Origin: Haemaphysalis longicornis
Taxonomy: Eukaryota; Arthropoda; Arachnida; Ixodida; Ixodidae
Length of the DNA: 64,000 bases
Assembly: GCA_013339765.2 (NCBI GenBank)
Contig: CM023450.1
Coordinates: 102,674,244-102,738,243, forward strand
Reading direction: 5' to 3'
Each line of letters begins with the position of its first letter. The first letter of the stretch is position 1. Made by a program: the position numbers and the translations under genes. The notes beneath the pieces were generated by a model that ran no database searches, was not told the origin of the DNA, and saw only the letters and a list, made by a program, of their open reading frames with translations. Of this stretch, positions 45,560-57,264 are shown one piece after another.

Positions 45560-46130
45560 TCATGGAATGCTTTAGATCGCAGGGTTGGAAAAGAAACTAA
45601 AAGGAAGTCAATTAGGGTTCAACCTAACGCATATGTGGCAAGGCCAAGTGGCACAACAGTGTATTCCGGGAATGTTATACGCAGACCCCATTGTTCTTTT
45701 CGCTGATAACCAGAGCGATATGCAACGGCGCATAAATATTAGTGGTCAGGAAGCCACAGACCTCGGGTTAAATTTTCGCGCTCACAAATCGGGAATAATA
45801 GTTTTTAATGACACTTGCACTGACGCAGCGTCAATGCAGCGTGGCGAATCACCCAGAGTCAAGGAATATAAATCTTTGGGAGTGTGCATAAACGAAGCAG
45901 CAACTTCAGAGTGAAGGAAGCGAAAAGCCGCTATAATGAACTCGGCGTCTGAGCTCCCCACTTCAGGCGCGAAATAGCGCACGTGAACTGGAGAGAGATA
46001 ACGGCACGAAAGCTGGGCAGAGTGTTCTCGAAGGTCGAGCTGGCCGACGCCGGGTGCTCCTCACGAGGCGCACGTGAGCTGCGTTTTCTGGCAACGCTCC
46101 ACGGCCGAACTGAAAGGTTAAACAGCTCTG
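45560..46130 (+). pseudogene. Reverse transcriptase fragment with mutated YADD box
   Basis: A 109-residue frame (45585-45914) of non-LTR RT type: GMLYADPIVLFADNQSDMQR, then QEATDLGLNFRAHKSGIIVF and VKEYKSLGVCIN. This matches the palm (LYADDIVLFA), the following helix (GLxFxxxKS) and the YKYLGV strand. The second catalytic Asp is Pro, so the copy is dead. A continuation in other frames reaches about 46130. It differs in sequence from the 48.1-kb fragment. Confidence 0.75.
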
Positions 46131-46914
46131 CTGTTTAAATCATTCCCACACATTTCTAGTCAGTCCGCACTAACCATCAGGACCGCAAAAAATAAAAAAG
46201 TAATAAGTTCACGGGAGAAAGAAAGAAACCGTGCCCCACCTGGACCTGACAGCCAAACAGCGTATGCTTACAAGACATACCGCATCAAAAAGCGCGCGGC
46301 GAACCCGCTACTTTTGTCAGGTAGAAGAACGTGGCGGCGTCACTCGATGGTCAACGGCAACACGTGAAAATGGTCACGACATATTCCCGCCTTCGCGTTT
46401 CTAGTCCAGTCGGCTTTACAAGCCCCAGTGTCATCGAGGAAAGCTACAGAGATGCATCGCATACCTAAAATACGCTCAAGAAACTCCACAGGGAAGGAGC
46501 GACCGGGCAGCGGCTTCGTTTGCTTGCGCCTGTATTTGGTGCGTTCCGGCGGGTTTTCGTTACAAGGTAGCGCGCCCTGACGCTTCCGAGGCTTGTTCCA
46601 AATCCCCCCCCCCCCCCCTCTCATCCCCCGCAGAAGCTGCGCGCCACGGACACAAGGTAAACAATTCCAGGAAGCGCGATTCGCCCGCCCACCGCGGAGG
46701 AAGTGAAAGGGGCTCTTCTCATCGAGCCGGCGTTGCTCCGGCCACCAATGACGTCAGCCAGACGCAACTGCGCGACGAGCCACGGCACGAACGCGGCGTC
46801 CGCTCGTACGGAAGTTCTTGCAGTGCTTGCACATGTACGGACCACAGCGCGACGATCGATGCGTCCTCATGAGCCTGGGCAGACGACGCCCGCACAAATA
46901 ACCCCCCTCCCCAA
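46131..46914. other. Non-coding stretch, unrecognised
   Basis: No supported gene. C run at 46606-46618; CpG-rich around 46680-46860. Confidence 0.35.
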
Positions 46915-46993
46915 TCTCTCTCTCTCTCTCTCTCTATCTCTCTCACACACACACACAACAACACACACACACACATATATATATATAATATAT

Positions 46994-47036
<43 letters not shown>
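46915..47036. repeat. Compound microsatellite (CT)n(AC)n(TA)n
   Basis: CT tract 46915-46944, AC tract to 46974, then TA tract to 47036, directly before a TA-target MITE. Confidence 0.95.
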
Positions 47037-47042
<6 letters not shown>

Positions 47043-47044
<2 letters not shown>

Positions 47045-47843
47045 GTAGACTCTCGATAAACGGAACTTCAAGGGACCGGAAAAATTAGTTCCGTTAAACA
47101 GGAGTTCCGTTTACTGAGATGTTCTAAGGTGCAAATTTATGTGTGTACACACTTCTAAGGGCATTTCATGGAACTCTAACCACTAGAAAGTGACTGTAGC
47201 TGATAGTTTTCAGAAAGCAAGAAAACTACAAGAAGCGTAGTCACAGCATTCACAAAGTTGATTTGGCAACAATGAGTCGCTGTGCCCTACAAAATGCGTC
47301 AATTATTTTTGTTTGAGTCCTTGCAACTGCATCTTCACGGAGGCTGGAGGCCTCAACTTCGCGAGTGCTTACGAGCCACCGAATTTAGAAGACGGCAACG
47401 TGGTAATGAAGGACGAATAGCACAACGACGGCACGAACGAGGCGACAGGAGGTGAGCCCTGTAGCCTCGGCGTCTAGAATCGAGACCGAACGATTGGAAC
47501 AAGAACTGCGATGTTGCATTCGTTGCGCTAACACGGCTAACCACTTATGAGACGAGGCTTACGAGGCCAACAAGGCTAAAAAGCATGGAGCAAGAAAAAA
47601 AAAAAAAAAACAAGAACGAAACAGCAGGAACTGCAAAAAGCTGATTCTCATGCCAGTGGATTTCACAAGAAGTTCCATTTCTGGTTCCGTTTACACGGTG
47701 ATGCGGAAATTTTAGTTCCGATTTCCGATAGTTTTTTTTACGTTATCTGAATACAAAACCAACCAAATTCCAGGCAACTGTTCCGTTTAAGCGGCAATTT
47801 CGTTTAAGCGATTTCCGTATTTCCGTTTATTGAGACGCTACTG
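47043..47843. mobile_element. TA-target MITE inside a (TA)n tract
   Basis: 801 bp with ends CAGTAGACTCTCGATAAACG and, inverted, CAGTAGCGTCTCAATAAACG. TA follows on the right (47844-47845). (TA)n tracts lie immediately on both sides. Internal motifs of TTCCGTTTA recur near both ends. No transposase. Confidence 0.8.

Positions 47844-47898
<55 letters not shown>
47844..47898. repeat. (TA)n microsatellite
   Basis: Near-pure TA, the likely right half of the tract split by the MITE at 47043. Confidence 0.9.
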
Positions 47899-47901
<3 letters not shown>

Positions 47902-48099
47902 ACGTGGCGGCAGAGCGAATGACTCGAACCATGTTGAAGCGATGTATTAAAAGGTAGAATGATCTATGTACAGTATTTACATGGCTTCCATTAGAGAGCC
48001 CGCGCCAGCAACTTCGTTGTCGTCGTCATCGTCGTAGTTCTAATTGGGTCATTATCCTGTGGGGCATTGTCCGCCTATATGTGAGTTCCTTCCTTATAG

Positions 48100-48985
48100 G
48101 TATTTTACTGCTATAAGGAAGGGTGTCAGACAAGCAGACACAATCTCTCCAATGTTATTCACAGCATGTTTACAAGAAGTATTCAGAACGTTGGATTGGG
48201 AACAGGTGGGAGTAAGGGTTAATGGAGAATACCTCCGTAACCTCAGATTTGCTGATGACGTTGCCTTGCTAAGTGACTCGGGGGACGAATTGCAAAGCAT
48301 GCTTTCCGCACTGGACGAACAGAGTAGAACTGTGGGCCTGAAAATTAATATGCAGAAAACTAAAGTAATGATCAATAACCTCGGGACAGCACAGCGGTTT
48401 GAGATAGGTGGCGAGGCCAGTGGAGTGGTAAGCGAATGTATCTGCTTAGGCCAAGTTGTGACCCCAGATCCCACCATGAGGCAGAGATAATTAGAAGGAT
48501 AACAATGGGTGGGGTGTGCATATGGCAGACATTCTCAGATAATGAATAGCAGCCTACCATTGTCGCTGAAGAAGAAAGTGTATGACAGCTGCATCTTACC
48601 GGTACTCACCTACGGGGCAGAAACCTGGAGCTCACAAGAGGGTTCAACTTAAATTGAGAACGACTCAGCGTGCAATGGAGCGGAAAATGATAGGTGTAAC
48701 ATTAAGGGATAAGAAGAAGAGCGTAGTGGGTCAGGGAACAAACACGTGTTAAGGACATATTAGTAGAGATTAAGAAAAAAGGAATGGACGTGGGCAGGGC
48801 ATGTAATGCGAAGGCAAGCGTTTGAGGGGGCGGCAGAAAGTTAGACGGGCAGATGAGATCAGAAGTTTGCGGGATAAAATTGGGTCACAGTTGGCACAGG
48901 ACCGGGTAATTGGGAATAATGGGAGAGGCCTTTGCCCCCTGCAGTGGGCGTAGATAGGCTGATGATGACGATGATGTGAGTTCCG
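48100..48985 (+). pseudogene. RTE-like reverse transcriptase 3' fragment
   Basis: KGVRQADTISPMLFTACLQE (fingers/palm start), then LRFADDVALLSDSGDELQSM (FADD catalytic box intact), LDEQSRTVGLKINMQKTKVM and a broken tail ending in AGTTAGACGGGCAGATGAGA-type sequence and GATGATGACGATGATG (48960-48975). The tail is the same family as 40440-40725. Stops and frameshifts after 48490 make it nonfunctional. Its 5' part is truncated. Confidence 0.8.
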
Positions 48986-48988
48986 TGA

Positions 48989-48990
<2 letters not shown>

Positions 48991-49023
<33 letters not shown>
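48991..49023. repeat. (TA)n microsatellite
   Basis: A 33-bp TA run just after the RTE-like tail. Confidence 0.9.
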
Positions 49024-49032
<9 letters not shown>

Positions 49033-51650
49033 TTGGACGCAAGTAGTTCATGAATGACTATCCATCCATGTATAGCTTCTAACACTAAATAACATAAAAG
49101 GGGAAAATAACGCTCCCTCGTTCGCTCGCGCTAAAGTGCGCAATAACAGCTGTCAGCTGCGTATGCGTCTTCGAAATGACAATCCATCCAGAGGCCGCTG
49201 TAGGCACTACATAACAGCGTGCGCACACACGGCAACGAACTGTGACTGTCGCTGCGGTATCTGGTGGCCGACGCGTGTAGACACAATGTTACGATTGTCG
49301 CGCCAGTTGGCACGGCCAACGAGCGGAGATACCGGAACGCTGCGTCAATCTCCCGCGACGCTACTACGGCGCAAACTACTACGCACGTGCGCTCCTTGCG
49401 TCAGCATCGGCCAACACCAATTTGGGGACACCGCCAACGTCTCAGTCTCGGTGTGTGCGATCTTAATTGTGCCTCGGTGACTTTGCGCCACGAGTGCCAG
49501 TGACCTGGGGATGCACCAAATGCCCGCTGGTTCTTGCAGTATTACGCCGGTAGTGGCGTCGTTAATACGGTGCACTGAACCAGACAACGGTGCTTGTTTT
49601 TCTTGTGGAGGGGGGAAAAAGGTAAAAAGAAACGAACGTCCGCCCACACTGCACTTGCCTTAGACCGGAAGCTCCACCAGCATGCGAGTCATAGTATTTT
49701 TTCTCTTCCCGTGCGGACAAACGTAGAATTTGAACTGCGCGTCGGTCGCGCGTCCCCCGTAACGCAGGGTGTCTAGCAAATTGCCTAATTCAATTTCCCT
49801 GACTTTTCCATGTTTTCCATGACCATTTTAAACGAAATTCCCTGACTTATATATACAACAGGCGCCATTCTGTGGAAATGGTCCGTGAAGCACATAAACA
49901 GTGTAGAGAAAACACACTCTATCGTGGGGAAAAACACATTTCTTGCAAGTGCTCTCATTCTCAAAGTGCACTTTGATTAACTTCAGTTTGTTCAGTTTGA
50001 GGTTTGCTTGCCTTCAGTTACGGCTTCAGAGAGTTTATTTCATCTTGCAGGATAGAAGCTTCAAGTTGCGCTTCAGCGAGCACCTTTTGCTTTTTTTCGT
50101 GATTGTCCTGGCTCGACATGCCACGTGAACCTCATGGTGCGTTTTCGCACGCGATTCGGGCGCGTCGGCGTTGCGCGTGCGATTTTTTGACGACCGCGTC
50201 GACGATTCGCGCGCGCGGCAGCTTCTGCCTCGCTCAGAACGCGTCGCGCGCGGCACTGGGAGGAGCCTGACGACTTGCGCCAATGGGGAGCCGCGCGCCT
50301 CATGGCGGCAGTTTCGAAGCTTGGAGACAGCCGGCTGGCTCCGCCAGAGATGTTTAGGCTTACTACCCCGGCAGGTATGGTAGCATTTCGGCTGGCGTAT
50401 CCGCAAATTTTCCCGCCATTTTTTCGGAGGGCTACCATGGTTGCCAGACCAGGAATGCCTTCCCCGCTAAAAGAGCCGCGGTAGGTGTTCGCCAGTTTAA
50501 CTACCATCTTTACAATTCCTCACTGAAAGAAAGGCGAAAAATTCAGGTCGCATTTAAATCAAACGTAATCGCACACAGGCGCCCTTGAATACCACCTGGA
50601 GACGCGAAATGAGAACTAACCGAACATGGACATTTCTGCGCAAACGTCAATCGTTGAACAGTGACCACAACCGGAACCACGCGGCTTCGCGCATCAACCT
50701 TTTCCGGTCCCTTTGCCGCAATGCCCAACGCAATTCCTCCTCCTCTGAGGTGTCCCAACTTCCGCGTTCTCAGGCCTGCGTCGACCTCCAGGCGTCCCTG
50801 CTAGAGCCCCCCTCAGTCCCTGCGCTCCTCCTCCTCTTCCTCCCCGTCTGAACCTCCGCGCACGCGCCGCCACCAGCAATGCATTTTTCAGACGTCGGTG
50901 CGCGACAGACGCAGGCAGCGGACGACGGTGCGCGACCCGGAGAAGGCGCAACAAAAACAAGCGCGGCGAAACGCAGCGCAGCGGCGGCGGGCGCGCAGAC
51001 GACCAGCAGACGACGACGCAATGCAGACGACGGCGGCGGCGGCGGCCCCGTAAAAGAGAAGAAACACGAGCGGGGAAGAAGCAGCAGCAGCAGCAGCGCC
51101 ACGAGACAACAACAGGAAGGCGGCGAAAATGGAGAAGACCAACAGCAGAAGTGCAGGCAAGGCGCGCGCGCACAAACAACAGCGCGCGGCGTCTTCTCTC
51201 TTCGCGCGGCACCACAAAAGATCGTCGGGGCCGGGAAGAAGAACCGGTCACGCGCCCAACACCAAAGGAAACGCGGAAACCACGGCGCCGCGCGAGCCGA
51301 CGACGCACCGCCACCAGCCGGGGCGCAGCGCGAAAAACAAGAGCGTGCCTGCGCGGAGGCCGCCTGGCTAATACGAGATCAAAGCGGCCAACTGCACCGA
51401 AATGAGGACGTGCCGGTTCGGGGCAAGGTTGCCGCTACGCGCGCTACCCCTTTATCGCGCCGGCGTTCGCGCCGAACCTGACTAGACTAGGCCAGGGAGC
51501 GCGCGCCGAGCAGAAACTGCAGCAATGGTTCATTTACAAGTGAATCGCGCCCCGCGGCTCAGGCTCAGAGAAGAGGGTCCCTTTAGCCTGCACCGAGTGA
51601 CCTTCCAGCCCTTCCCTAGGGCCCCTTCCTTCTATACATACAGCTCGGAC
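49024..51650. other. Non-coding stretch with a CpG-rich block
   Basis: Sequence at 50100-50500 and 50700-51500 is dense in CpG and CAG/GCGG motifs, with long frames open on both strands that look compositional rather than coding. Could be a CpG-rich promoter or first-exon region, or a GC-rich repeat. No splice-supported exon was found. Confidence 0.35.
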
Positions 51651-51687
51651 TATCAGCCTTACAATACACACACACCACACACATTAT

Positions 51688-51689
<2 letters not shown>

Positions 51690-51736
<47 letters not shown>
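51690..51736. repeat. (TA)n(CA)n microsatellite
   Basis: TA run followed directly by a CA run. Confidence 0.95.
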
Positions 51737-51827
51737 TCCCCCAGTAGTGTGCCCTCGGCAACGAGTGGGAAAGTACCTCCTTGATGCCTAGACCACCAAA
51801 GCAACTACAGTTCAGCCTGGAGCACAG

Positions 51828-51859
51828 AGAGAGAGAGAGAGGGAGAGAGAGATAGATAG

Positions 51860-51918
<59 letters not shown>

Positions 51919-51919
51919 A
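51828..51919. repeat. (GA)n microsatellite
   Basis: About 90 bp of GA with GATA interruptions near 51853. Confidence 0.95.
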
Positions 51920-54900
51920 AACAAATATACCTCGATCCAACGACTGAAGTGGCTGCTTGTGTACGTTCGATGTGGAATATCTATTGGCGGCGACTCAAAG
52001 CATATAATTTCGGATACCCGGCGCGTTCGTTGGAGGTTTTGTATATACTACTAGTCATTCTCACCTTCTGGACACGGTTTTCATCACCTTACCCTTCGCC
52101 TCGTAGGTCGCGAAGTAGGAGTCTTCCCCCACTCTTTTGTTTTGCGATGTGTTGCGCAAAGGTGTGGATTTTATGCGCCGGACCTACACTTGTTCTTCGG
52201 GGCGCGCAATATTGGACGAATTTGGCTACCGGAGGAGGTCCTTTGATGTGCAATAGGAGCAAAAGAAAAGTCTCGCAAACACTTGCGCTTCTCGCTATAC
52301 CGGAAACGAACCCTTCCCAGCAGGTAATGAATCCGCAACCTCCTGTTCTGCAGCGCAAGAGCCACTTCGCAATCGCTGTGGGCACCCATAAAGAGAAAAA
52401 CAAAGACTCTTGCTACTAGTGGCACGACTGCCGCGGGAATGTTCCGAAGCACGACGAGAGAGAGAGAGAGAGAGAACAATATTTTTAGTAACTGTTTTTT
52501 GCACGAAACAAGTCGCACGCCAGGAGCCCGAAACATTTCTCGCACACCTGGCTTCCTTCACAAACCACGAACGCCGACGTACCTCAAGGTATTAAAAATG
52601 AAGACCTTCACTCAACCTTCCATTGCATTGTGTTGCATAATAACAATTTTTTTTACAAAAATAAAGCTCAGAGCGCAACCACGAAAAAAAAAAACAAGGA
52701 ATCAGGGTCCTTCTTCTTTGTGAGAGGTAAAATAAACATTATTACGAGCATCGCAATGTGAGGTGGCGTTCTCAGTGCACGACTCCATTGGAAACCCCTG
52801 CTGCCACGGCTCTTTCCACCAGCCTAAGGATGAGCAGCAACGCTGGGCGCCGTCCAAGGAGCGCACGTAACGGTACCCCCCCTTTTTTTTTGTAGTTAAC
52901 GATTATTGAGCATACCTTCCTAGTTAACTAGCTGAACGAAACTTGGAAGGACAATAATTTTATTCTAGCGGCAGACAAGACCGTTTCCCAGCTGTAGAAG
53001 TCCATGCATGGATACAGCAAACAGAAATTATATAGTATCTACAACTTCAATCTACAACTACAATCTTCAATCTACAAACAGAAATTATATAGTATCTACA
53101 ACTTCAAATATGAAAGGTAGATGAAACTCGCGGTCTTAGCGGCTAGGTAACGTAAAATTTGTTCGGGATTGTTTAAGCAAGAGTTACCGCCGTTTTATGT
53201 AAACAAACCCCCTCTATGAAAACATCCTTCTACTCCGATTTGCCCGCCCTATATAAAGCGGGATTTTTTTACAGTTTCGTTGTAAAAAAAAAAAGAAATG
53301 TCTCGGCGCATGCGTCTATCTTTCGGCTAATGCAGAAAACTGAAGCGCTCTTGTTTGGGCGCCATAAAGCGGTCCATTTTGAGCGCTCCCGGCCGTTTTA
53401 CATATATACGACGTTGGAAGTCTAAACGACGTATGAAAGTGGCAAAACCAATTCCCCAGAATTTATTTTTCATCTGTGCAGTGGCCTGGGTTTTTCTACT
53501 ATTTGAACCAGACACTTTAAACCAGACACCAGCCACCAACCAGACACCAGCAGTGGCGTCCCGAGCCTACCGCATCAACAGCTGCGACAAATACGAGAGA
53601 GAGAGAGTGGCTCATAGACCGGAAAATGCGGTAACTAAATCTGTTGCGAAGCGATTGCTTCGCCTGAACAAACTGCACGCCGGCTCCTGTTCGCACGACA
53701 AACAAGGAATGTTGCCACGGCGGGACGACTCCCTGCAACGCCGTGTTGACATTTTTTTTTTTTTTTCAACGTGTTAGCCGGAGAAGGCGCCCGGCAGAGA
53801 CGAAACATCCGGCCAATTTATGAATAGTTCTCGCTCAATGAGCAAGCGCGAAGAAAGGAAAAAAAAAAAAAAAAAGCCAACCGCGATTTTCAAAGACGAT
53901 AGCCTTTCTTGGGCTACTTAAATCCAGAAATTTCGGTCTGTCTGTATGTCTGTCCTGTCTGTCTATCTATCTGTCTGACTCGATTCACGCGCGTCTCCAC
54001 CGTGCGGCAGCGCTGGCATCGAGGCACCGGGCCTGAAGCAGTAAAGCGCGGTAAATTTAAATTGAGTTGAGCAAACCTTCAGCGTGTTTACCTTGGGAGG
54101 AGCGCGACGGAAGAGGAACAACATGAAAGGTGAGCGGGAAAGCAAAGGGAGGCATTTACTTGGCAAATGTCGACGAAGACTATCGTCTTTTGTCGACATT
54201 TGCGCGCGAAAGGAGCAGATACGCGGCCTATTTTTTCGTGCCCCGTTGGAATCTTCGGAATTCGCGAAATAGTGCGAACGGATGACAACGAACATTTCCT
54301 AATAATTTCCCCCGCGTGCGTCAGCTGCACTTCACTTCGATCCTTGGTTACGCAAGTACTGACTCAATCGAGCGACGCTTCACTTCCTCGGTCCCCTGAA
54401 GTTGGGGTTCCACTGTGAGTCTCGCACGGTTTTTCCGAATAGACGAGCGGTGAGGGGGTGAATCGAGGCAAGGAAGAACACTCCATGATCAGGCGCACAG
54501 AGCAGCTTATTTAGCATTTAAATCAAGCGTGTCCATCGAACGTGGTCCGCGTTACAAGCCCCGCTTTAACGGAACAGCCCCCTCGGTCGCACTCGGCCAG
54601 CCGTTAATAGCGAGCGAGCAAAGAACGGCGTGAATTGCCGCGCTTGCGCAAGCCGATGGGGCATTGCGCTGGGCGACCACGACCCCTCTTCCGCGCACGG
54701 CCACACGCCGGGCGTCGAAGGCTTCGACCGCCGCTGCCACCAACTTTCCGCCCGCCGCAGAGGCTAAAACTGAGTGACGCTATTCGCACAGCTGGGATTC
54801 CTACGACTGGATCGTCAACGCTGGCGGACAAAATGTGAGTGTTTACAGCAGAGCTATAGTGTACTAGAATTCTAGTACACTAAAGTACACTAGTACAATA

Positions 54901-55120
54901 ATTCTAGTACACTTTAGCAGAGCTGTTATAGGATAACTCCCCCATTTTTCTGCGTGCGTCGACCGAAAACCGCCGCCACCCCTCACTTCGGCATACACTC
55001 TCCCTTCGGCCACATGCTCGCCTCCGGCGCTTCATATTACTACGCCTCACTGACGGCGTCGTTCGTCGCGCAAAACGCACTGCAGGAAAGCCAACTTTGC
55101 ACACTGGGTTTCACAAAACG
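51920..55120. other. Non-coding stretch with small repeats
   Basis: Contains a (GA)n tract at 52457-52476, a tandem duplication (53022-53106), a possible MITE end near 53605-53631, a run of TCTGTCTGTCTATC units (53936-53977) and a CpG-rich block at 54550-54840. No gene is supported. Confidence 0.35.
53022..53106. repeat. Tandem duplication ACAGAAATTATATAGTATCT
   Basis: The unit ACAGAAATTATATAGTATCT plus ACAACTTCAA occurs twice, separated by partial CAATCTACAA repeats. Confidence 0.8.
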
Positions 55121-55164
55121 ATGATGATGATGATAAGCGAAGGCACATCAAGCGCCTCAAAAAG

Positions 55165-55295
55165 AAAACAAAACTATTCTCGTGGTGGGCATCTAACCTC
55201 AAAATCTCTCGCATTATTAATTGTTCAAAAAGAAAAGAATACTATTCTCGTGGTGGGCATCTAACCTCAAAATCTCGCGTTATTAATCTCGCGTT
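55165..55295. repeat. Tandem duplication upstream of SINE
   Basis: TATTCTCGTGGTGGGCATCT plus AACCTCAAAATCTC occurs twice (about 55173 and 55240), then CTCGCGTTATTAAT repeats. It directly precedes the SINE. Confidence 0.8.
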
Positions 55296-55302
55296 ATTAA
55301 TT

Positions 55303-55490
55303 AATGAGCACGAGGTCGCGGGCTCGATTCCCGGCCACGGCGGCCGCTTTTCTGACTGAGGCGAAAAGCAAAAACACCCGTGTGCTCGAGATTTCGGCGC
55401 ACGTTAAAGATCCCCAGGTGGTCAAAATTAATCCGGAGCCCTCCACTACGACGCGCCTCGTCGCGTGCGTTGCGTCGGCGCGTTAAAACC
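55303..55490 (+). repeat. tRNA-derived SINE
   Basis: Starts inside the tRNA-like head (GAGCACGAGGTCGCGGGCTC, B box GGCTCGATTCCC). It continues with the conserved body GCACGTTAAAGATCCCCAGG, GTGGTCAAAATTAATCCGGA and a GGCGCGTTAAAACC end. This body is characteristic of a SINE abundant in hard ticks. The A box half is missing. Confidence 0.8.
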
Positions 55491-55599
55491 TACAAATCAA
55501 TCTTTCTCCTACTAAGGGGGCTTCCCAGCATTGCACCTGTGTTCAGAAAGTGAGGCCGATTTCAACAAAATCGGCGAAAAACTTGGACCTTGCCTACTT

Positions 55600-56145
55600 G
55601 TGAAGCCCACTAGTAAGGAAAAAATTTCCCCGCATTTCCCCGAGGGGAAGAATGTGAAAGTGGGAATGCATGAGTTGAATTTGCGCGGTTCGGTAATGTT
55701 CGCGAAAGGAGATCACACACACACACACACACAACTACAAAGAAAGAAAGAAAGATGCATTTATTCACAGACACCTATTTGTGTTGTCGTTGTACTTGAT
55801 TGCTAGAGCGGATCTGAGCTTTGAAATTTCGTGTCAGTACTCCTTTAAACGGGTGCATTAGCTTTTCTCACGCCCGATTCCTGGCCAATCCCCCACGTGG
55901 GTATGTGCCATTCAGCGGCCAGGCAGCGCGCGCCCATCTCCCCCCGTTGCCAAGGAAAACGAGGGAGATTCCTGGCCAATCCCCCACGTGGGGTATGTTG
56001 CCCTGTCAGCGGCCAGGGCAGCGCGCGCCCATCTCCCCCGTTGCCAAGAAGACGAGGAGCGCGCGCACCCGCAGCTGTTGCTATGTGGACGGACGGCGGT
56101 CACCGGAATTCAGGGTCGCTTATAAAGTGCATTCGCACTTAAAAG
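55600..56145. repeat. Sequence related to TTAA element E
   Basis: CATTTCCCCGAGGG near 55634 and TCGCTTATAAAGTGCATTCG CACTTAAAA near 56115 also occur in that order in element E (16787 and 17312). Two near-identical CCTGGCCAATCCCCCACGTG units (55879 and 55970) form a tandem duplication of about 90 bp. (AC)n at 55715-55732. Confidence 0.55.
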
Positions 56146-57206
56146 AAGGCGCCAACGGGCGCGAACGTAATCGTGGGAGACCGCCGATGACGATCGGGCT
56201 GCGAAAGGGTAAGCGAGATGCCCGTCGGGACCCCGAATACCACGAAGCGAACGAAAAACGCCGGACGTCGGCGTACCTACAGTCCTATACTGAACGCTTC
56301 CCCAGCGCGACGGCAAGGATTGAGCGGGAGTTTCTGGCCACCCACATCTTCGCAGGGTCATGATTTTTTCGACAAACATTTCGAAGAACAGCAGAAACCG
56401 CATTGCAAAAGTTATATCTAACCGCAATCGCGAAAGCGATTCTCCGCTCGCCAGCGGTTTCTGCGGAGGATAACCACATGTTGTAACCTAGATCGCAGCC
56501 TGCTGCAACCAGATCGACTACCGGGCCATCGGGACCAGAAATAGCGCGCGGTGTCAGGGAGGAGTTCAGGCACATCCACCAATCAAAGCGGAGCAATGCG
56601 AGTCGAAACGGCTTCGCGATGACCGATTGCCGCTGCCCATTATATCGCTAAAGAGCCATACAACAGCGTGGTAATAGCCCTGACCGTTCCATCCTCGTGG
56701 CTGAATACATCGCTTCTAGCGCGCACCGCAACCGCCGATCGGTCAGGTTGGGTAAGGACAGCTAAGATTCTGCTCCGATAGTCGGGTGCTGCCCCCCAAT
56801 ATCTGGGGTGGCCGCGCTTGCAGGGATCGGGTTCCTTCATCCGCATGCATGCAGAAATAGCGGCCCAGCACTTGCCGAGCGTAAGCTGATCGGAGCCATA
56901 AGGAAGGCTCTCTGGGAGGAGGCAATCACCACGGCCTCGGAGTTCAACATTCCGGCCATCATTCGAGGAATTTATGGCTATCCCGAAGACCATCGGCGGG
57001 CTCTTGTTGAGTGGCCCCATTCGCACGTGTGCGCGCACGGGCTTTCCTTTTCCTCTTGAGAGGAATGCCATTAGTTCGAGAGGGGGTGGGGGGCAGGCGT
57101 AGCAACGACTGCTGACTTGCTTTTCACTTCTCTTCATGGCCGTGTCAACAGCTCAAGGAGGTATTTTACACTGCAAGAGGCTCTCTTCCATACCTCTCAT
57201 TAATAC

Positions 57207-57207
<1 letters not shown>
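56146..57207. other. Non-coding stretch, unrecognised
   Basis: No gene or repeat end recognised before the TA tract. Confidence 0.35.

Positions 57208-57262
<55 letters not shown>
57208..57262. repeat. (TA)n microsatellite
   Basis: About 55 bp of TA. Confidence 0.95.

Positions 57263-57264
<2 letters not shown>

Noticed and set aside
50770..51102. Signal-peptide-like LLLLLLL start on the minus strand, considered as the InR first exon
   Set aside because: The frame starts with GTG, not ATG. The Leu run is a CAG/CTG repeat, and no phase-1 donor joins it to the candidate exon at 26674.
50694..51314. 206-codon minus-strand Arg-rich open frame
   Set aside because: The same DNA is open on both strands, is extremely GC-biased, and the translation is low-complexity with no recognisable motif.
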